A stretch of 64,000 nucleotides of DNA from Bradyrhizobium sp. SRL28 (lineage in GTDB: Bacteria; Pseudomonadota; Alphaproteobacteria; Rhizobiales; Xanthobacteraceae): contig NZ_JAHEAG010000007.1 in NCBI RefSeq assembly GCF_018596315.1, positions 62,001-126,000 on the forward strand, read 5' to 3'. Within the stretch, counting starts at the first letter, position 1, and each line of letters starts with the position of its first letter. The notes beneath the pieces are model-generated. The model saw nothing but the letters and a program-made list of their open reading frames with translations, searched no databases and was not told the origin of the DNA. Below, one piece after another: positions 26,415 through 35,096 of this stretch. A program made the position numbers and the translations under genes.

Positions 26415-27378
26415 GTGGATCGTCCCTTGGGGTTTGTCCTTCGTCCAGACGCTGTTCGAGAACGGTCTTCACGACGAGCGTGATCAAGGCCAGCATCGCC
26501 AATAGCGAGGCAATCGCAAACGACGCCACGAATTGGTACTCATTATAGAGAATCTCGACCAGCAGCGGCATGGTGTTGGTCTCGCCGCGGATATGGCCCG
26601 ACACGACAGACACCGCACCGAACTCGCCCATGGCGCGCGCGTTGCACAGCAGTACGCCATACAACAGGCCCCATTTGATATTGGGCAGAGTGACGCGGAA
26701 GAAGGTCTGCAGGCCTGACGCCCCCAGCGAGGTCGCGGCCTCTTCCTCCTGCGTGCCCTGCTCCTGCATCAGCGGAATGAGCGAGCGGGCGACGAACGGA
26801 AAAGTCACGAAGATGGTGGCGAGCGCAATGCCCGGTACCGCGAACAGGATATGGATGTTGTTCGCCTGCAGCCACGTGCCCCAATAGCCCTGGGCGCCGA
26901 ACAGGAGCACAAAGACGAGGCCCGAGATGACCGGGCTGACCGAGAACGGCAGGTCGATCAGCGTGATCAGGAAAGTCTTGCCGCGGAATTCGAATTTCGC
27001 GATCGCCCAGGCTGCGATCACGCCGAACACGAGGTTAAGGGCGACCGAGATCGCCGCAACCAGCAGCGTCAGCCTGATCGCCGAAAGCGCCTCCGGCTCG
27101 GCCAGCGCAGAAAAATAGGCGCTGATGCCTTTCGAAAAGGCCGATGCGAACACCACGACCAGCGGCAGCACGACAAAGACGGTGAGGAAGGTGACGGCAA
27201 GCGCGATGATGATGAAACGGACGGGTGCGGGCTCGGTCCGCAGGTCCTTCGGCGAAGCAACCGCGCGTGCCCGGTCGCTCGCCTCGCGGTGCGACGGCGG
27301 GGAGATCGCGAGGTCGGCCGTTGACGCGTAGGCCCTCAGCGGCGTCGCCGGAGTCACAAAGCTTGTTTCCGTGGACAT
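26404..27378 (-). CDS. cysW: Sulfate ABC transporter permease CysW
   Basis: 324 residues with six predicted helices and the permease loop EEEAATSLGASGLQTFFRVTLPNIKWGLLYG that contacts CysA. The N-terminus is extended by ~45 residues of Ser/Thr/Ala-rich cytoplasmic sequence compared with E. coli CysW. It pairs with CysT to form the channel. It starts 10 bp after the cysT stop. Confidence 0.94.
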   Translation of the reverse strand: MSTETSFVTPATPLRAYASTADLAISPPSHREASDRARAVASPKDLRTEPAPVRFIIIALAVTFLTVFVVLPLVVVFASAFSKGISAYFSALAEPEALSAIRLTLLVAAISVALNLVFGVIAAWAIAKFEFRGKTFLITLIDLPFSVSPVISGLVFVLLFGAQGYWGTWLQANNIHILFAVPGIALATIFVTFPFVARSLIPLMQEQGTQEEEAATSLGASGLQTFFRVTLPNIKWGLLYGVLLCNARAMGEFGAVSVVSGHIRGETNTMPLLVEILYNEYQFVASFAIASLLAMLALITLVVKTVLEQRLDEGQTPRDDPRDH

Positions 27379-27388
27379 CGACCGGCCC

Positions 27389-28225
27389 TCAATGCACGGG
27401 AATGCGGGCTTGCGCCCAGCGTTGCAGGCGATTGACGACCAGGATGATCAGGAACGAAGCCAGCAGCATGATGACGGCAATTGCGGTGGCATCGGCATAA
27501 CGAAATTCGGACAACCTGATCACGATCAGGAGCGGCGCGATTTCCGACACGTTCGGCAGATTGCCAGCAATGAAGATCACCGAGCCGTACTCACCGACCG
27601 CGCGCGCGAACGCCAGCGCAAAGCCGGTCAGCAGCGCCGGGATCAGGCTCGGCAGGATTACCCGGAACACCGTATGCCAGCGGTTGGCGCCGAGGCTCGC
27701 GGCCGCCTCCTCGATCTCAGGATCGAGATCGATCAGCACCGGCTGCACCGTCCGCACCACGAAGGGGATGCCGATGAACACCATCGCCACGAAAATGCCG
27801 ATCGGTGTGAACGCGACCTTGATGCCGAGTTCAGCCAGCGGCGCCCCTAGCCAGCCCTTCTGCGCAAATAATTGCGTCAGCGCGACACCCGCAACCGCAG
27901 TCGGCAGCGCAAAGGGAATGTCGACGATGGCGTCGAATATCCGCCGGCCCGGGAATCGGTACCGCACCAGCGCCCACACGATGATCGTGCCCATCACCAA
28001 ATTGACGCAGGCTGCGGCAAAGGAGAGGCCGAACGAAATCTTCAGCGCATTCAAAGTGCGGCGGCTGGTGAGAATCTCCCAGAACTGGCCGGGCGAAAGC
28101 TCGAGCGTCTTGAGAAAGAGACCGGCGAGCGGAATGAGGATGATAACGGAGAGCCATGTCAGGGTCAGTCCCATGGTGAGACCGAACCCTGGCAGGCTAC
28201 TTCGCCGCGCGACCGCTGTGCTCAC
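27389..28225 (-). CDS. cysT: Sulfate ABC transporter permease CysT
   Basis: 278 residues, six helices. The start GFGLTMGLTLTWLSVIILIPLAG and the coupling loop EEAAASLGANRWHTVFRVILPSLIPALLTG are typical of CysT/CysU. It lies 39 bp after the substrate-binding protein gene and 10 bp before cysW. Confidence 0.94.
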   Translation of the reverse strand: MSTAVARRSSLPGFGLTMGLTLTWLSVIILIPLAGLFLKTLELSPGQFWEILTSRRTLNALKISFGLSFAAACVNLVMGTIIVWALVRYRFPGRRIFDAIVDIPFALPTAVAGVALTQLFAQKGWLGAPLAELGIKVAFTPIGIFVAMVFIGIPFVVRTVQPVLIDLDPEIEEAAASLGANRWHTVFRVILPSLIPALLTGFALAFARAVGEYGSVIFIAGNLPNVSEIAPLLIVIRLSEFRYADATAIAVIMLLASFLIILVVNRLQRWAQARIPVH

Positions 28226-28264
28226 AAATCCCCCTGCTTCCGCTAAGGCTGGCCGTCAACCAGA

Positions 28265-29254
28265 TCAATTCTTGTAAATCTGGTCGAAAATGCCGCCTTC
28301 GCCGAAGTGATCTTTCTGCGCCTTGGTCCAACCACCAAAAACGTCGTCGATCGTGAAAAGTTCGACCTTGGCGAAGGATTTTTCGTACTCCTTCGCGATC
28401 TCCGAATCGCGCGGACGGTAGGAGTTGCGTGCGGCAATTTCCTGACCTTCCTTGGTATACCAATACTTCAGGTAGGCCTCGGCGACCGCGCGGGTGCCTT
28501 TTTTGTCGGCCACCTTGTCGACAACCGCGACCGGCGGCTCAGCCAGAATCGACAGCGGCGGCGCCACGATCTCGAACTTGTCCTTGCCGAATTCGCGCTG
28601 CGCCAGGAATGCCTCGTTCTCCCATGCCAGCAGCACGTCGCCGACGCCGCGCTCGACGAACGTCACGGTCGAGCCGCGCGCGCCGGTATCGAGCACCGGC
28701 ACGTTCTTGAAGAGATCGCCGACGAATTTCTTAGCCTGGTCGGCGGAGCCGAATTTCTTCTCCGCGTAGCCCCAGGCCGCCAGGTAATTCCAGCGCGCGC
28801 CGCCCGAAGTCTTCGGGTTCGGGGTGATCACCTGCACGCCGGGCTTGATCAGATCGTTCCAATCCTTGATGGCCTTGGGGTTGCCCTTGCGCACCAGGAA
28901 CACGATGGTGGAGGTATAGGGCGAGGCGTTGAGCGACAAGCGCTTCTGCCAGTCGGACGCAATCAGGCCCTTGGCGGCGATGGCGTCAACGTCATAGGCC
29001 AGCGCCAGCGTCACGACATCCGCCTGCAGGCCGTCGATCACCGAGCGCGCCTGCGAGCCCGAGCCGCCGTGCGACTGCTTGATCTCGACGCTCTTGCCGG
29101 TTTCCTTCTGATAGGCCGACGCGAACGCCTTGTTAAAATCGACATAGAGCTCACGCGTCGGATCGTAGGACACGTTGAGCAGGGTGTAATCGGCAGCGAA
29201 GGCTGAACTCGCCCAGAGCAACCCGGCAACAAGCGGCAGAATGCGACGGATCAT
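28265..29254 (-). CDS. Sulfate ABC transporter, periplasmic substrate-binding protein
   Basis: 329 residues from ATG at 29254 (MIRRILPLVAGLLWASSAFA), a clear signal peptide, with GGAGATCACCG upstream. The mature start ADYTLLNVSYDPTRELY and QSHGGSGSQARSVIDGLQADVVTLAL are diagnostic of Sbp/CysP sulfate-binding proteins. The serine and glycine residues in HGGSGSQA bind the anion in characterised members. It captures sulfate or thiosulfate for CysTWA. Sbp and CysP cannot be told apart safely, so no symbol is given. Confidence 0.94.
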   Translation of the reverse strand: MIRRILPLVAGLLWASSAFAADYTLLNVSYDPTRELYVDFNKAFASAYQKETGKSVEIKQSHGGSGSQARSVIDGLQADVVTLALAYDVDAIAAKGLIASDWQKRLSLNASPYTSTIVFLVRKGNPKAIKDWNDLIKPGVQVITPNPKTSGGARWNYLAAWGYAEKKFGSADQAKKFVGDLFKNVPVLDTGARGSTVTFVERGVGDVLLAWENEAFLAQREFGKDKFEIVAPPLSILAEPPVAVVDKVADKKGTRAVAEAYLKYWYTKEGQEIAARNSYRPRDSEIAKEYEKSFAKVELFTIDDVFGGWTKAQKDHFGEGGIFDQIYKN

Positions 29255-29302
29255 CGGTGATCTCCATTCGGCTTGATGAAGCATATCATCAACCGTGAAC
29301 GC

Positions 29303-29332
29303 ATAAGTCGCGGCGAAAGGCCGCTTAGTCAA
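29303..29332 (-). promoter_or_regulatory. Candidate promoter of the sulfate transport operon
   Basis: On the minus strand TTGACT (29332-29327), a 17-bp spacer that holds a small GCGGC/GCCGC hairpin, and a weak GACTTA -10. It lies in the 137-bp gap between cysH and the substrate-binding gene. The same TTGACT hexamer opens the candidate cysD promoter at 34063. Confidence 0.4.
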
Positions 29333-29391
29333 CGAAACCGCATTTCATTGTTTTTGGTTCCGCAGCTTCGTTGTCCTATGAAATCCGAGTT

Positions 29392-30123
29392 CTAGGAAGT
29401 TTTCATCGTATGGATGCCGCATTCTCTCTTGGCCTGGCCGCGCCAGCGGCCGGCCCGCGCATCTTCACCGGGCGCCGTCCGGCTCGAGCACGGCATGCAG
29501 CCGACCGACAAGTAGCCCGAAGCGACCAAAGGATGCGGCGGCAATTTGGCGAGCTTATAGATCGCCTCGATCTCTTCGCGCGACACGTTGGCGAACGGAT
29601 TGAACTTCAGCTTTGCGCCGTCGTCCTCCACGACCGGAATCTCGGCGCGCGCGCCGCCCTGAAAACGCTTGCGTCCGTTGATCCAGGCCGAGAACGGCTT
29701 GAGCGCCCGCGCCAGCGGTTCCACTTTTCGGATACGGCAGCAGGCGTCGGGATCGGAAAACCACAATTCGCGATCGGGATCCTGGCGTGAGAGCGCCTCT
29801 TTCAGCGGCTTGATCGAGCGAACGTCGGTGAGGCCAAGCGTGGCGATCAACGTATCGCGGTAGGCGAGCGTCTCCTCGAACAGCCAGCCGGTGTCGAGAA
29901 ACACAACGGGGATCGCGGGATCGACATCCGCCATCACCTTGAGCAGCGCCGCCGATTCCGTACCGAACGACGAGACCAGCGCGAGATGCTCGCGGCCGAC
30001 GGTCTTCAGTGCGGTTTCAATGACTTCCGCCGGCGACGCATCGCGCAACGCGCGGTCGAGCGCCTGCGCCGGCGAAACATTCGCCGCCTCCGTGATCATG
30101 GCCTGATGTACGATCGCGCTCAC
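29392..30123 (-). CDS. cysH: CysH, adenylylsulfate/phosphoadenylylsulfate reductase of the Fe-S (APS) type
   Basis: 243 residues. SSFGTESAALLKVMADVD binds the nucleotide. The Cys-Cys pair in DACCRIRKVEPL and the Cys-x-x-Cys in VGCMPCSSRT bind a 4Fe-4S cluster, which marks APS-using reductases; the catalytic cysteine lies in RECGIHTMKTS at the end. It reduces activated sulfate to sulfite with thioredoxin. ATG at 30123 overlaps the DUF934 stop by 4 bp. Family knowledge (Sinorhizobium, Pseudomonas) says this motif set uses APS rather than PAPS. Confidence 0.93.
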   Translation of the reverse strand: MSAIVHQAMITEAANVSPAQALDRALRDASPAEVIETALKTVGREHLALVSSFGTESAALLKVMADVDPAIPVVFLDTGWLFEETLAYRDTLIATLGLTDVRSIKPLKEALSRQDPDRELWFSDPDACCRIRKVEPLARALKPFSAWINGRKRFQGGARAEIPVVEDDGAKLKFNPFANVSREEIEAIYKLAKLPPHPLVASGYLSVGCMPCSSRTAPGEDARAGRWRGQAKRECGIHTMKTS

Positions 30124-30635
30124 TGGCCGGCACTCTCAGAATGACGCAACTGCATCCGCCGATTGAGCGCGGTGACGCGGCCGTCGCCTGTCGGCTGGTA
30201 GAACACGGAGTAGCGCTTCATGGTCTCGGCGAAAGCATCGGCATCGGCGTCCTTCTTCACCTCGAACGCGTCGAAGCCGGCGCGCGACATGAACACGAAC
30301 TGATCGCGCAGCACCTGTCCGGTGGCGCGCAGCTCCCCGTCATAGCCGTGCCGCTCGCGCAGCAGGCGCGCCTGGCTGTAGGCGCGGCCGTCGCGGAAGC
30401 TGGGGAACACCAGCGCCACCGCGGCGAGACGATCGAGATACGGAACGAGATCGTCGAGATCGCGGTTGTTCGGCCAGACCACGCCGACCTTGCCAGCGTG
30501 CTTCAGGACGGCTTCCGGATCCTCGAGGAAACGCGCCGCCGGAACAAGGATCGCTCCATCACCCGGCAATTCGGCGCCGTCGGCAATTTGAACGAACAGA
30601 TCAGTCGTTGTTCTTGCGTTCTTAACGAGTGGCAT
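30120..30635 (-). CDS. DUF934 protein of the sulfite reduction operon
   Basis: 171 residues. The pattern GVVWPNNRDLDDLVPYLDRLAAVALVFPSFRDGRAYSQARLLRERHGYDGELRATGQVLRDQ is the DUF934 hallmark. These proteins sit between cysI and cysH across alpha- and betaproteobacteria and are thought to serve sulfite reductase, perhaps in electron delivery; the mechanism is not established. Start overlaps the cysI end by 14 bp. Confidence 0.9.
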   Translation of the reverse strand: MPLVKNARTTTDLFVQIADGAELPGDGAILVPAARFLEDPEAVLKHAGKVGVVWPNNRDLDDLVPYLDRLAAVALVFPSFRDGRAYSQARLLRERHGYDGELRATGQVLRDQFVFMSRAGFDAFEVKKDADADAFAETMKRYSVFYQPTGDGRVTALNRRMQLRHSESAGQ

Positions 30636-32277
30636 AGACCCGCTCCTTGAATGGCTCGACGCCCAGGCGCTTCACCGTATCGACGAACAGTTCCTCGGGA
30701 CGGTCGCGCAGCGCGAGATAGGCTTCGACAATGTCTTCGATCACGTCGGCAACTTCCGCATAGGGAACGGCCGGGCCGATCAACACGCCCATCTGGGCGT
30801 TCTCGTCGGCGCGACCGCCGATCGTGATCTGGTAAAATTCCTCGCCGTTTTTCTCGACGCCGAGAATGCCGATATGGCCGACATGGTGATGGCCGCAGGC
30901 GTTGATGCAGCCGGAGATGTTGATGTGCAGACGACCGATCATCTCGGCGGTATCGTGATTGGCGAAACGCCGGGTCAATTCCTGCGCGATCGGGATCGAG
31001 CGCGCATTGGCCAGCGAGCAGTAGTCCAGCCCCGGGCAGGCGATGATGTCGGTGACCAGGTTGACGTTCGGCGTCGCGAGACCAAGACGGTCGAGCGCCT
31101 TCCACAGCTGCGGCAGGTCGCGCTTGGCGACATGCGGCAGCACCAGGTTCTGCTCATGCCCGACGCGGATTTCGCCGAATGAATACTTATCGGCGAGATC
31201 GGCGACCGCGTCCATCTGATCGGCGGTGGCGTCGCCGGGCGGGCCGCCCACCGGCTTCAGCGACAGCGTCACGATCGAATAGCCCTGCACCTTGTGCGGA
31301 GCCACCGAGTTCTTGCGCCAGCGCTCGAACAACGGATCATGCGCGGCCTGCTTCAGCTCGTCCGGCATGTGCGGCAGCTTTTCATACGCCGGATAGGAGA
31401 AGCGCGAGCGCACCTCCTCGATGGCGGAATGATCGAGCGTCAGGGCGCTGTGGCCCATCTGCTTCCACTCCTCGTCGACTTCGCGGGCGAACTTCTCGAT
31501 GCCGAGCTCGTGGACCAGGATCTTGATGCGGGCCTTGTAGATGTTGTCGCGGCGGCCGTACTGGTTATAGACGCGCAGGATCGCTTCGACGTAGCTCAGG
31601 ATGTCGCGGCCGTGGACAAACGGCTTGATGATCTTGGCGATGAAAGGCGTGCGACCAAGGCCGCCGCCGACCAGCACCTCAAAGCCGGTCTCGCCGTCAG
31701 CATTCTTGTGCAGGCGCAAGCCGATGTCGTGAACCTTGATCGCGGCGCGGTCGTGCTCGGATGCGGTGATCGCGATCTTGAACTTGCGCGGCAGGAACGA
31801 GAATTCCGGATGCAGCGTGGTGTGCTGGCGCAGGATTTCCGACCAGATGCGGGGATCCTCGACCTCGCCCGGCGCGACGCCCGCCCACTGGTCCGAGGTG
31901 ACGTTGCGCATGTTGTTGCCGGAGGTCTGCATGGCGTGGATGCCGACTTCGGCAAGATCGGCCAGCGCATCGGGCAGATCGGAGAGCTTGATCCAGTTGT
32001 ACTGGATGTTCTGCCGGGTGGTGAAATGGCCGTAGCCGCGGTCGTAGCGGCGCGCGACATGCGCCAGCCGCCGCAACTGCTTCGACGACAGCGTGCCGTA
32101 GGGAATGGCGACGCGGAACATGTAGGCGTGCAGTTGCAGATAGACGCCGTTCTGCAGCCGCAGCATCTTGAATTCGTCCTCGGTGAGTTCGCCGGAGAGA
32201 CGGCGCTTCACCTGGTCGCGGAATTCAGACACGCGTTCATTGATCAGCGTGCGATCGAGTTCGTCATATGCGTACAT
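30622..32277 (-). CDS. cysI: Assimilatory sulfite reductase (siroheme, 4Fe-4S; nitrite/sulfite reductase family)
   Basis: 551 residues. Two ferredoxin-like half domains and the siroheme/Fe-S region with the paired motifs CPGLDYC and CINACGHHH, which supply four cluster cysteines. It reduces sulfite to sulfide by six electrons. Length and layout fit the single-subunit, ferredoxin-type enzyme, with no CysJ flavoprotein nearby. Siroheme would come from the neighbouring cysG. The small DUF2849 gene ends 12 bp before its start. Confidence 0.94.
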   Translation of the reverse strand: MYAYDELDRTLINERVSEFRDQVKRRLSGELTEDEFKMLRLQNGVYLQLHAYMFRVAIPYGTLSSKQLRRLAHVARRYDRGYGHFTTRQNIQYNWIKLSDLPDALADLAEVGIHAMQTSGNNMRNVTSDQWAGVAPGEVEDPRIWSEILRQHTTLHPEFSFLPRKFKIAITASEHDRAAIKVHDIGLRLHKNADGETGFEVLVGGGLGRTPFIAKIIKPFVHGRDILSYVEAILRVYNQYGRRDNIYKARIKILVHELGIEKFAREVDEEWKQMGHSALTLDHSAIEEVRSRFSYPAYEKLPHMPDELKQAAHDPLFERWRKNSVAPHKVQGYSIVTLSLKPVGGPPGDATADQMDAVADLADKYSFGEIRVGHEQNLVLPHVAKRDLPQLWKALDRLGLATPNVNLVTDIIACPGLDYCSLANARSIPIAQELTRRFANHDTAEMIGRLHINISGCINACGHHHVGHIGILGVEKNGEEFYQITIGGRADENAQMGVLIGPAVPYAEVADVIEDIVEAYLALRDRPEELFVDTVKRLGVEPFKERVYATR

Positions 32278-32289
32278 GATAAATCAGCC

Positions 32290-32601
32290 TTAGGCCGGAA
32301 GAAGGTCGATGGTGAGGCCCTTCGACCGGATGCGTTCGCGCAAATTGCCGGGTTTGATCTCGCCGCTGTCCTTGAGCTCGACCGGCGCGATATAGGCGCC
32401 GACCGCGCCGACGTCATCGGCATTGGCTTCGGCCAGCAGCGCCCGCGCCTCATCGGAGGTGCGGACAATTGCGGCGTCCGACAAACTTGCCGACCAGCCC
32501 TGCTGCGCGGTGCGATAGATCACGATACCGTCCGAGGTTCGGTTGGCGGTCACCATCGAGGGGCCGGTGATCTTGATTTTTTGTTGAAGCGGAGAGGTCA
32601 T
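32290..32601 (-). CDS. DUF2849 protein
   Basis: 103 residues from ATG at 32601 (MTSPLQQKIKITGPSMVTANR). The fold is a small beta-rich domain (GIVIYRTAQQGWSASLSDAAIV...LEAN-type helix). DUF2849 is known almost only from this cys operon position, between cysG and cysI, so it probably assists siroheme insertion or sulfite reductase assembly; this is inference from context. It overlaps the cysG end by 4 bp. Confidence 0.9.
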   Translation of the reverse strand: MTSPLQQKIKITGPSMVTANRTSDGIVIYRTAQQGWSASLSDAAIVRTSDEARALLAEANADDVGAVGAYIAPVELKDSGEIKPGNLRERIRSKGLTIDLLPA

Positions 32602-34034
32602 TCGGCAGCATCCAGCAGTTCGGAGATGACTTGATTGAGGTTCGACTGGCGCCACGGCGCGGAATGCGCGACGACGTCGCCGATGATGAGGATGGCGGGA
32701 CCGCCATCGATTTTTTCGACCAGCGCGGGAAGGTTTTCGAGCGTCCCGACCACGGCCTGCGCATCCGGCCGCGTCACCCGTGCGAAGATGCCGACGGGGG
32801 TTTGTGGCGATCGTCCGGCAGCGAGCAGCCCTGCACGGACCGACGGCGCTGCTGTCATGCCCATATAGACTACGATGGTCATCTTCTTGTCTGTTAGCAC
32901 CGACCAGTCGACCGTCTCGGCGTCCTTTGCCTTGTGCGCGGTCAGGAAGGTGATGCGCAGCGCCTCGTGCCTAAAGGTCAGCGGCGCCTCGAATTGCGCG
33001 GCAGCACCGAGCCCTGCGGTAATGCCCGGCACCACCGAATAGGCGACGCCGGCCGCGCGCAGCACTTCGATCTCCTCGCCGCCGCGGCCGAAGATGAAGG
33101 GATCGCCGCCCTTCAGGCGCACCGCGCGCTGTCCGGCCTTCGCCGCGTCGATCAGCAGCTTGTTGATCGCATCCTGGCCGATGCCGGGCTTGCCGACCCG
33201 GCGGCCGACCGGAATGCGCGAGGCATCGCGACGGATGCGATCGAGAATTTCCGGCGAGACCAGCTCATCGTAGAAAACGACGTCGGCGTCCTGCAGCGCG
33301 CGCAGCGCCTTGATGGTGAGCAGATCCGGATCGCCCGGCCCGGCGCCGACCAGCGTCACCCTGCCCTCGGCCTTGCCGTCCTTGCTCGCGCCGGCGAAGG
33401 CGGAGGGATCGGCGATTTCGTTCAGCGCTTTTTCAGCCTCGTCCTTGCGCCCGGCAAGCACCAGCGCGCCGATCGGACCGTCGATCACGCGCTCCCAGAA
33501 ACGGCGGCGCAGCGAAAATTCGGGAATGCGCGCATGCATCGCTTTGCGAAAGCTGCCGATGAAGGCGGCGAGATCGCCGATGCGCGCCGGCAGCACCGCC
33601 TCGATGCGCTCGCGCACGCGGCGCGCGACCACCGGCGACGCGCCGCCGGTGCCGACGGCAACAACGACGTCGCCACGATCGACGATCGCAGGAAAGATGA
33701 AAGTGGAATGCGCGAGGTCGTCCATCACATTGACGGGCAGCCCGACCGCCTTCGCGCGCGCCGACATCGCAACGCCGATGTCACCGGCGCCGGCGCAAAG
33801 GATTGCGATCACCCCTGAGAGATCGGCTGCAAGCGGATCGCCCGAAGCCTGTTCGATCCGCGCTGCGTCCGTCGCGTCGAGGCCGGCCAGATCATGATTG
33901 CCATCGGTGGCATACCAGCGGATCGCTGCGCCCGCGGAAACCAGCAAGCGCAATTTTGCGCGCACGAGCTCGTCCGCTCCAACGAGCAACACCTTGCCGC
34001 TTTGCAGATCCAGGAACACAGGCAGATAGCGCAT
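32598..34034 (-). CDS. cysG: Siroheme synthase (dehydrogenase/ferrochelatase plus uroporphyrinogen-III methyltransferase)
   Basis: 478 residues. N-terminal Met8-like half with TGGASPVVARRVRERIE and NVMDDLAHSTFIFPAIVDR (catalytic aspartate). C-terminal methyltransferase with VGAGPGDPDLLTIKALRALQDADVVFYDELV and RLKGGDPFIFGRGGEE. It converts uroporphyrinogen III to siroheme for CysI. One oddity: the NAD-binding loop reads LLVGADELVRAKL where GGG is usual, so the dehydrogenase step may be altered. First gene of the minus-strand reduction operon. Confidence 0.93.
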   Translation of the reverse strand: MRYLPVFLDLQSGKVLLVGADELVRAKLRLLVSAGAAIRWYATDGNHDLAGLDATDAARIEQASGDPLAADLSGVIAILCAGAGDIGVAMSARAKAVGLPVNVMDDLAHSTFIFPAIVDRGDVVVAVGTGGASPVVARRVRERIEAVLPARIGDLAAFIGSFRKAMHARIPEFSLRRRFWERVIDGPIGALVLAGRKDEAEKALNEIADPSAFAGASKDGKAEGRVTLVGAGPGDPDLLTIKALRALQDADVVFYDELVSPEILDRIRRDASRIPVGRRVGKPGIGQDAINKLLIDAAKAGQRAVRLKGGDPFIFGRGGEEIEVLRAAGVAYSVVPGITAGLGAAAQFEAPLTFRHEALRITFLTAHKAKDAETVDWSVLTDKKMTIVVYMGMTAAPSVRAGLLAAGRSPQTPVGIFARVTRPDAQAVVGTLENLPALVEKIDGGPAILIIGDVVAHSAPWRQSNLNQVISELLDAAE

Positions 34035-34062
34035 CAGATACTCGCTTTCCCCAACTTGGGGC

Positions 34063-34122
34063 TTGACTGAAATTATTTTCTATTTATGTCTCGATCAAGA
34101 GCCACAAAGAGAAAATTATTTC
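34063..34122. promoter_or_regulatory. Divergent cysG/cysD control region with a long inverted repeat
   Basis: Two 13-bp AT-rich half sites, GAAATTATTTTCT (34069-34081) and AGAAAATTATTTC (34110-34122), are inverted copies with one mismatch, with centres 41 bp apart (about four helical turns). A plus-strand TTGACT (34063-34068) with a 16-bp spacer to TATGTC overlaps the left half site, giving a candidate cysD promoter. This layout suggests a LysR-like or other dimeric regulator controlling both operons. Confidence 0.55.
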
Positions 34123-34178
34123 TTCTCTATTGCGGCGCAACTTTAGAATTTTTCCACTCCGAAGTCCAAGGCCAAGAG

Positions 34179-35084
34179 ATGCATCTTCTCGACAATGAAT
34201 CCGGCGGACACGGGTTGCGGCCCGGCGCCTTCACCAAAGCATCATCCGTGCCGAAAATTTTGGCCAACGGACAGCTGCCGCCGCCCTCGATGGACCACCT
34301 CGACGAACTCGAGGCGCAGAGCATCTACATTCTGCGCGAGGCGTTCGCGCGGTTGAAGAAGCTCGCGCTGCTGTGGTCGCTGGGGAAAGATTCCAACGTG
34401 ATGATCTGGCTGGCGCGCAAGGCCTTCTTCGGCCGCGTGCCATTCCCGGCGCTGCACGTCGACACCGGCAAGAAATTTCCCGAGATGTATGCGTTCCGCG
34501 ATCGCTTCGGCAAGGAATGGGATCTCGATCTCAAGATTGAACCCTGCCCGCCGATCGACGCCGTTGATCCGACGCTGCCGCCGGCCGCGCGCTCCGCCGC
34601 CCGCAAGACCGAAGGGCTGAAGTGGGCGCTGACCAAATATGGTTTCGACGGCTTGATCGCCGGCATCCGCCGCGACGAGGAAGCCACGCGCGCCAAGGAG
34701 CGCGTGTTCTCGCCGCGCGGGCTCGAAGGCGGCTGGGACGTGCGCGATCAGCCTCCGGAATTCTGGGACCAGTTCAACGCTTCGCCGCCGCCAGGCGCGC
34801 ATCTGCGCATCCATCCGATCCTGCATTGGACCGAGGCCGACATCTGGGCCTACACCAAGCGCGAAAACATTCCGATCATCCCGCTCTATCTCTCAAAGGA
34901 CGGCAAGCGCTATCGCTCGCTGGGCGATCAGGACATCACCAATCCGGTGGCGTCGACCGCATCGAGCATCGATGAAATCCTGACTGAACTCGATGGCACC
35001 AAGGTGCCGGAGCGCGCCGGCCGCGCGCTGGATCACGAGACCGAAGATGCGTTCGAGCGGCTGCGCGTCGCCGGCTATCTCTAA
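34179..35084 (+). CDS. cysD: Sulfate adenylyltransferase subunit 2
   Basis: 301 residues if started at ATG 34179 (MHLLDNESGG); the frame is open to 34086, but that stretch covers the control region. A downstream ATG (MDHLDELEAQSIYILREAF) matches the E. coli start. PP-loop LALLWSLGKDSNVMIWLARKAF, HVDTGKKFPEMYAFRDRF and GIRRDEEATRAKERVFS are all present. It makes APS from sulfate and ATP together with the CysN GTPase. The cysNC gene begins 13 bp downstream. Confidence 0.93.
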   Translation: MHLLDNESGGHGLRPGAFTKASSVPKILANGQLPPPSMDHLDELEAQSIYILREAFARLKKLALLWSLGKDSNVMIWLARKAFFGRVPFPALHVDTGKKFPEMYAFRDRFGKEWDLDLKIEPCPPIDAVDPTLPPAARSAARKTEGLKWALTKYGFDGLIAGIRRDEEATRAKERVFSPRGLEGGWDVRDQPPEFWDQFNASPPPGAHLRIHPILHWTEADIWAYTKRENIPIIPLYLSKDGKRYRSLGDQDITNPVASTASSIDEILTELDGTKVPERAGRALDHETEDAFERLRVAGYL

Positions 35085-35096
35085 CGGACATTTGGT

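Noticed and set aside
34086..34178. An N-terminal extension of CysD from 34086
   Set aside because: It covers the divergent control region and has no similarity to CysD; ATG 34179 or the later MDHLDELEAQ start is better.
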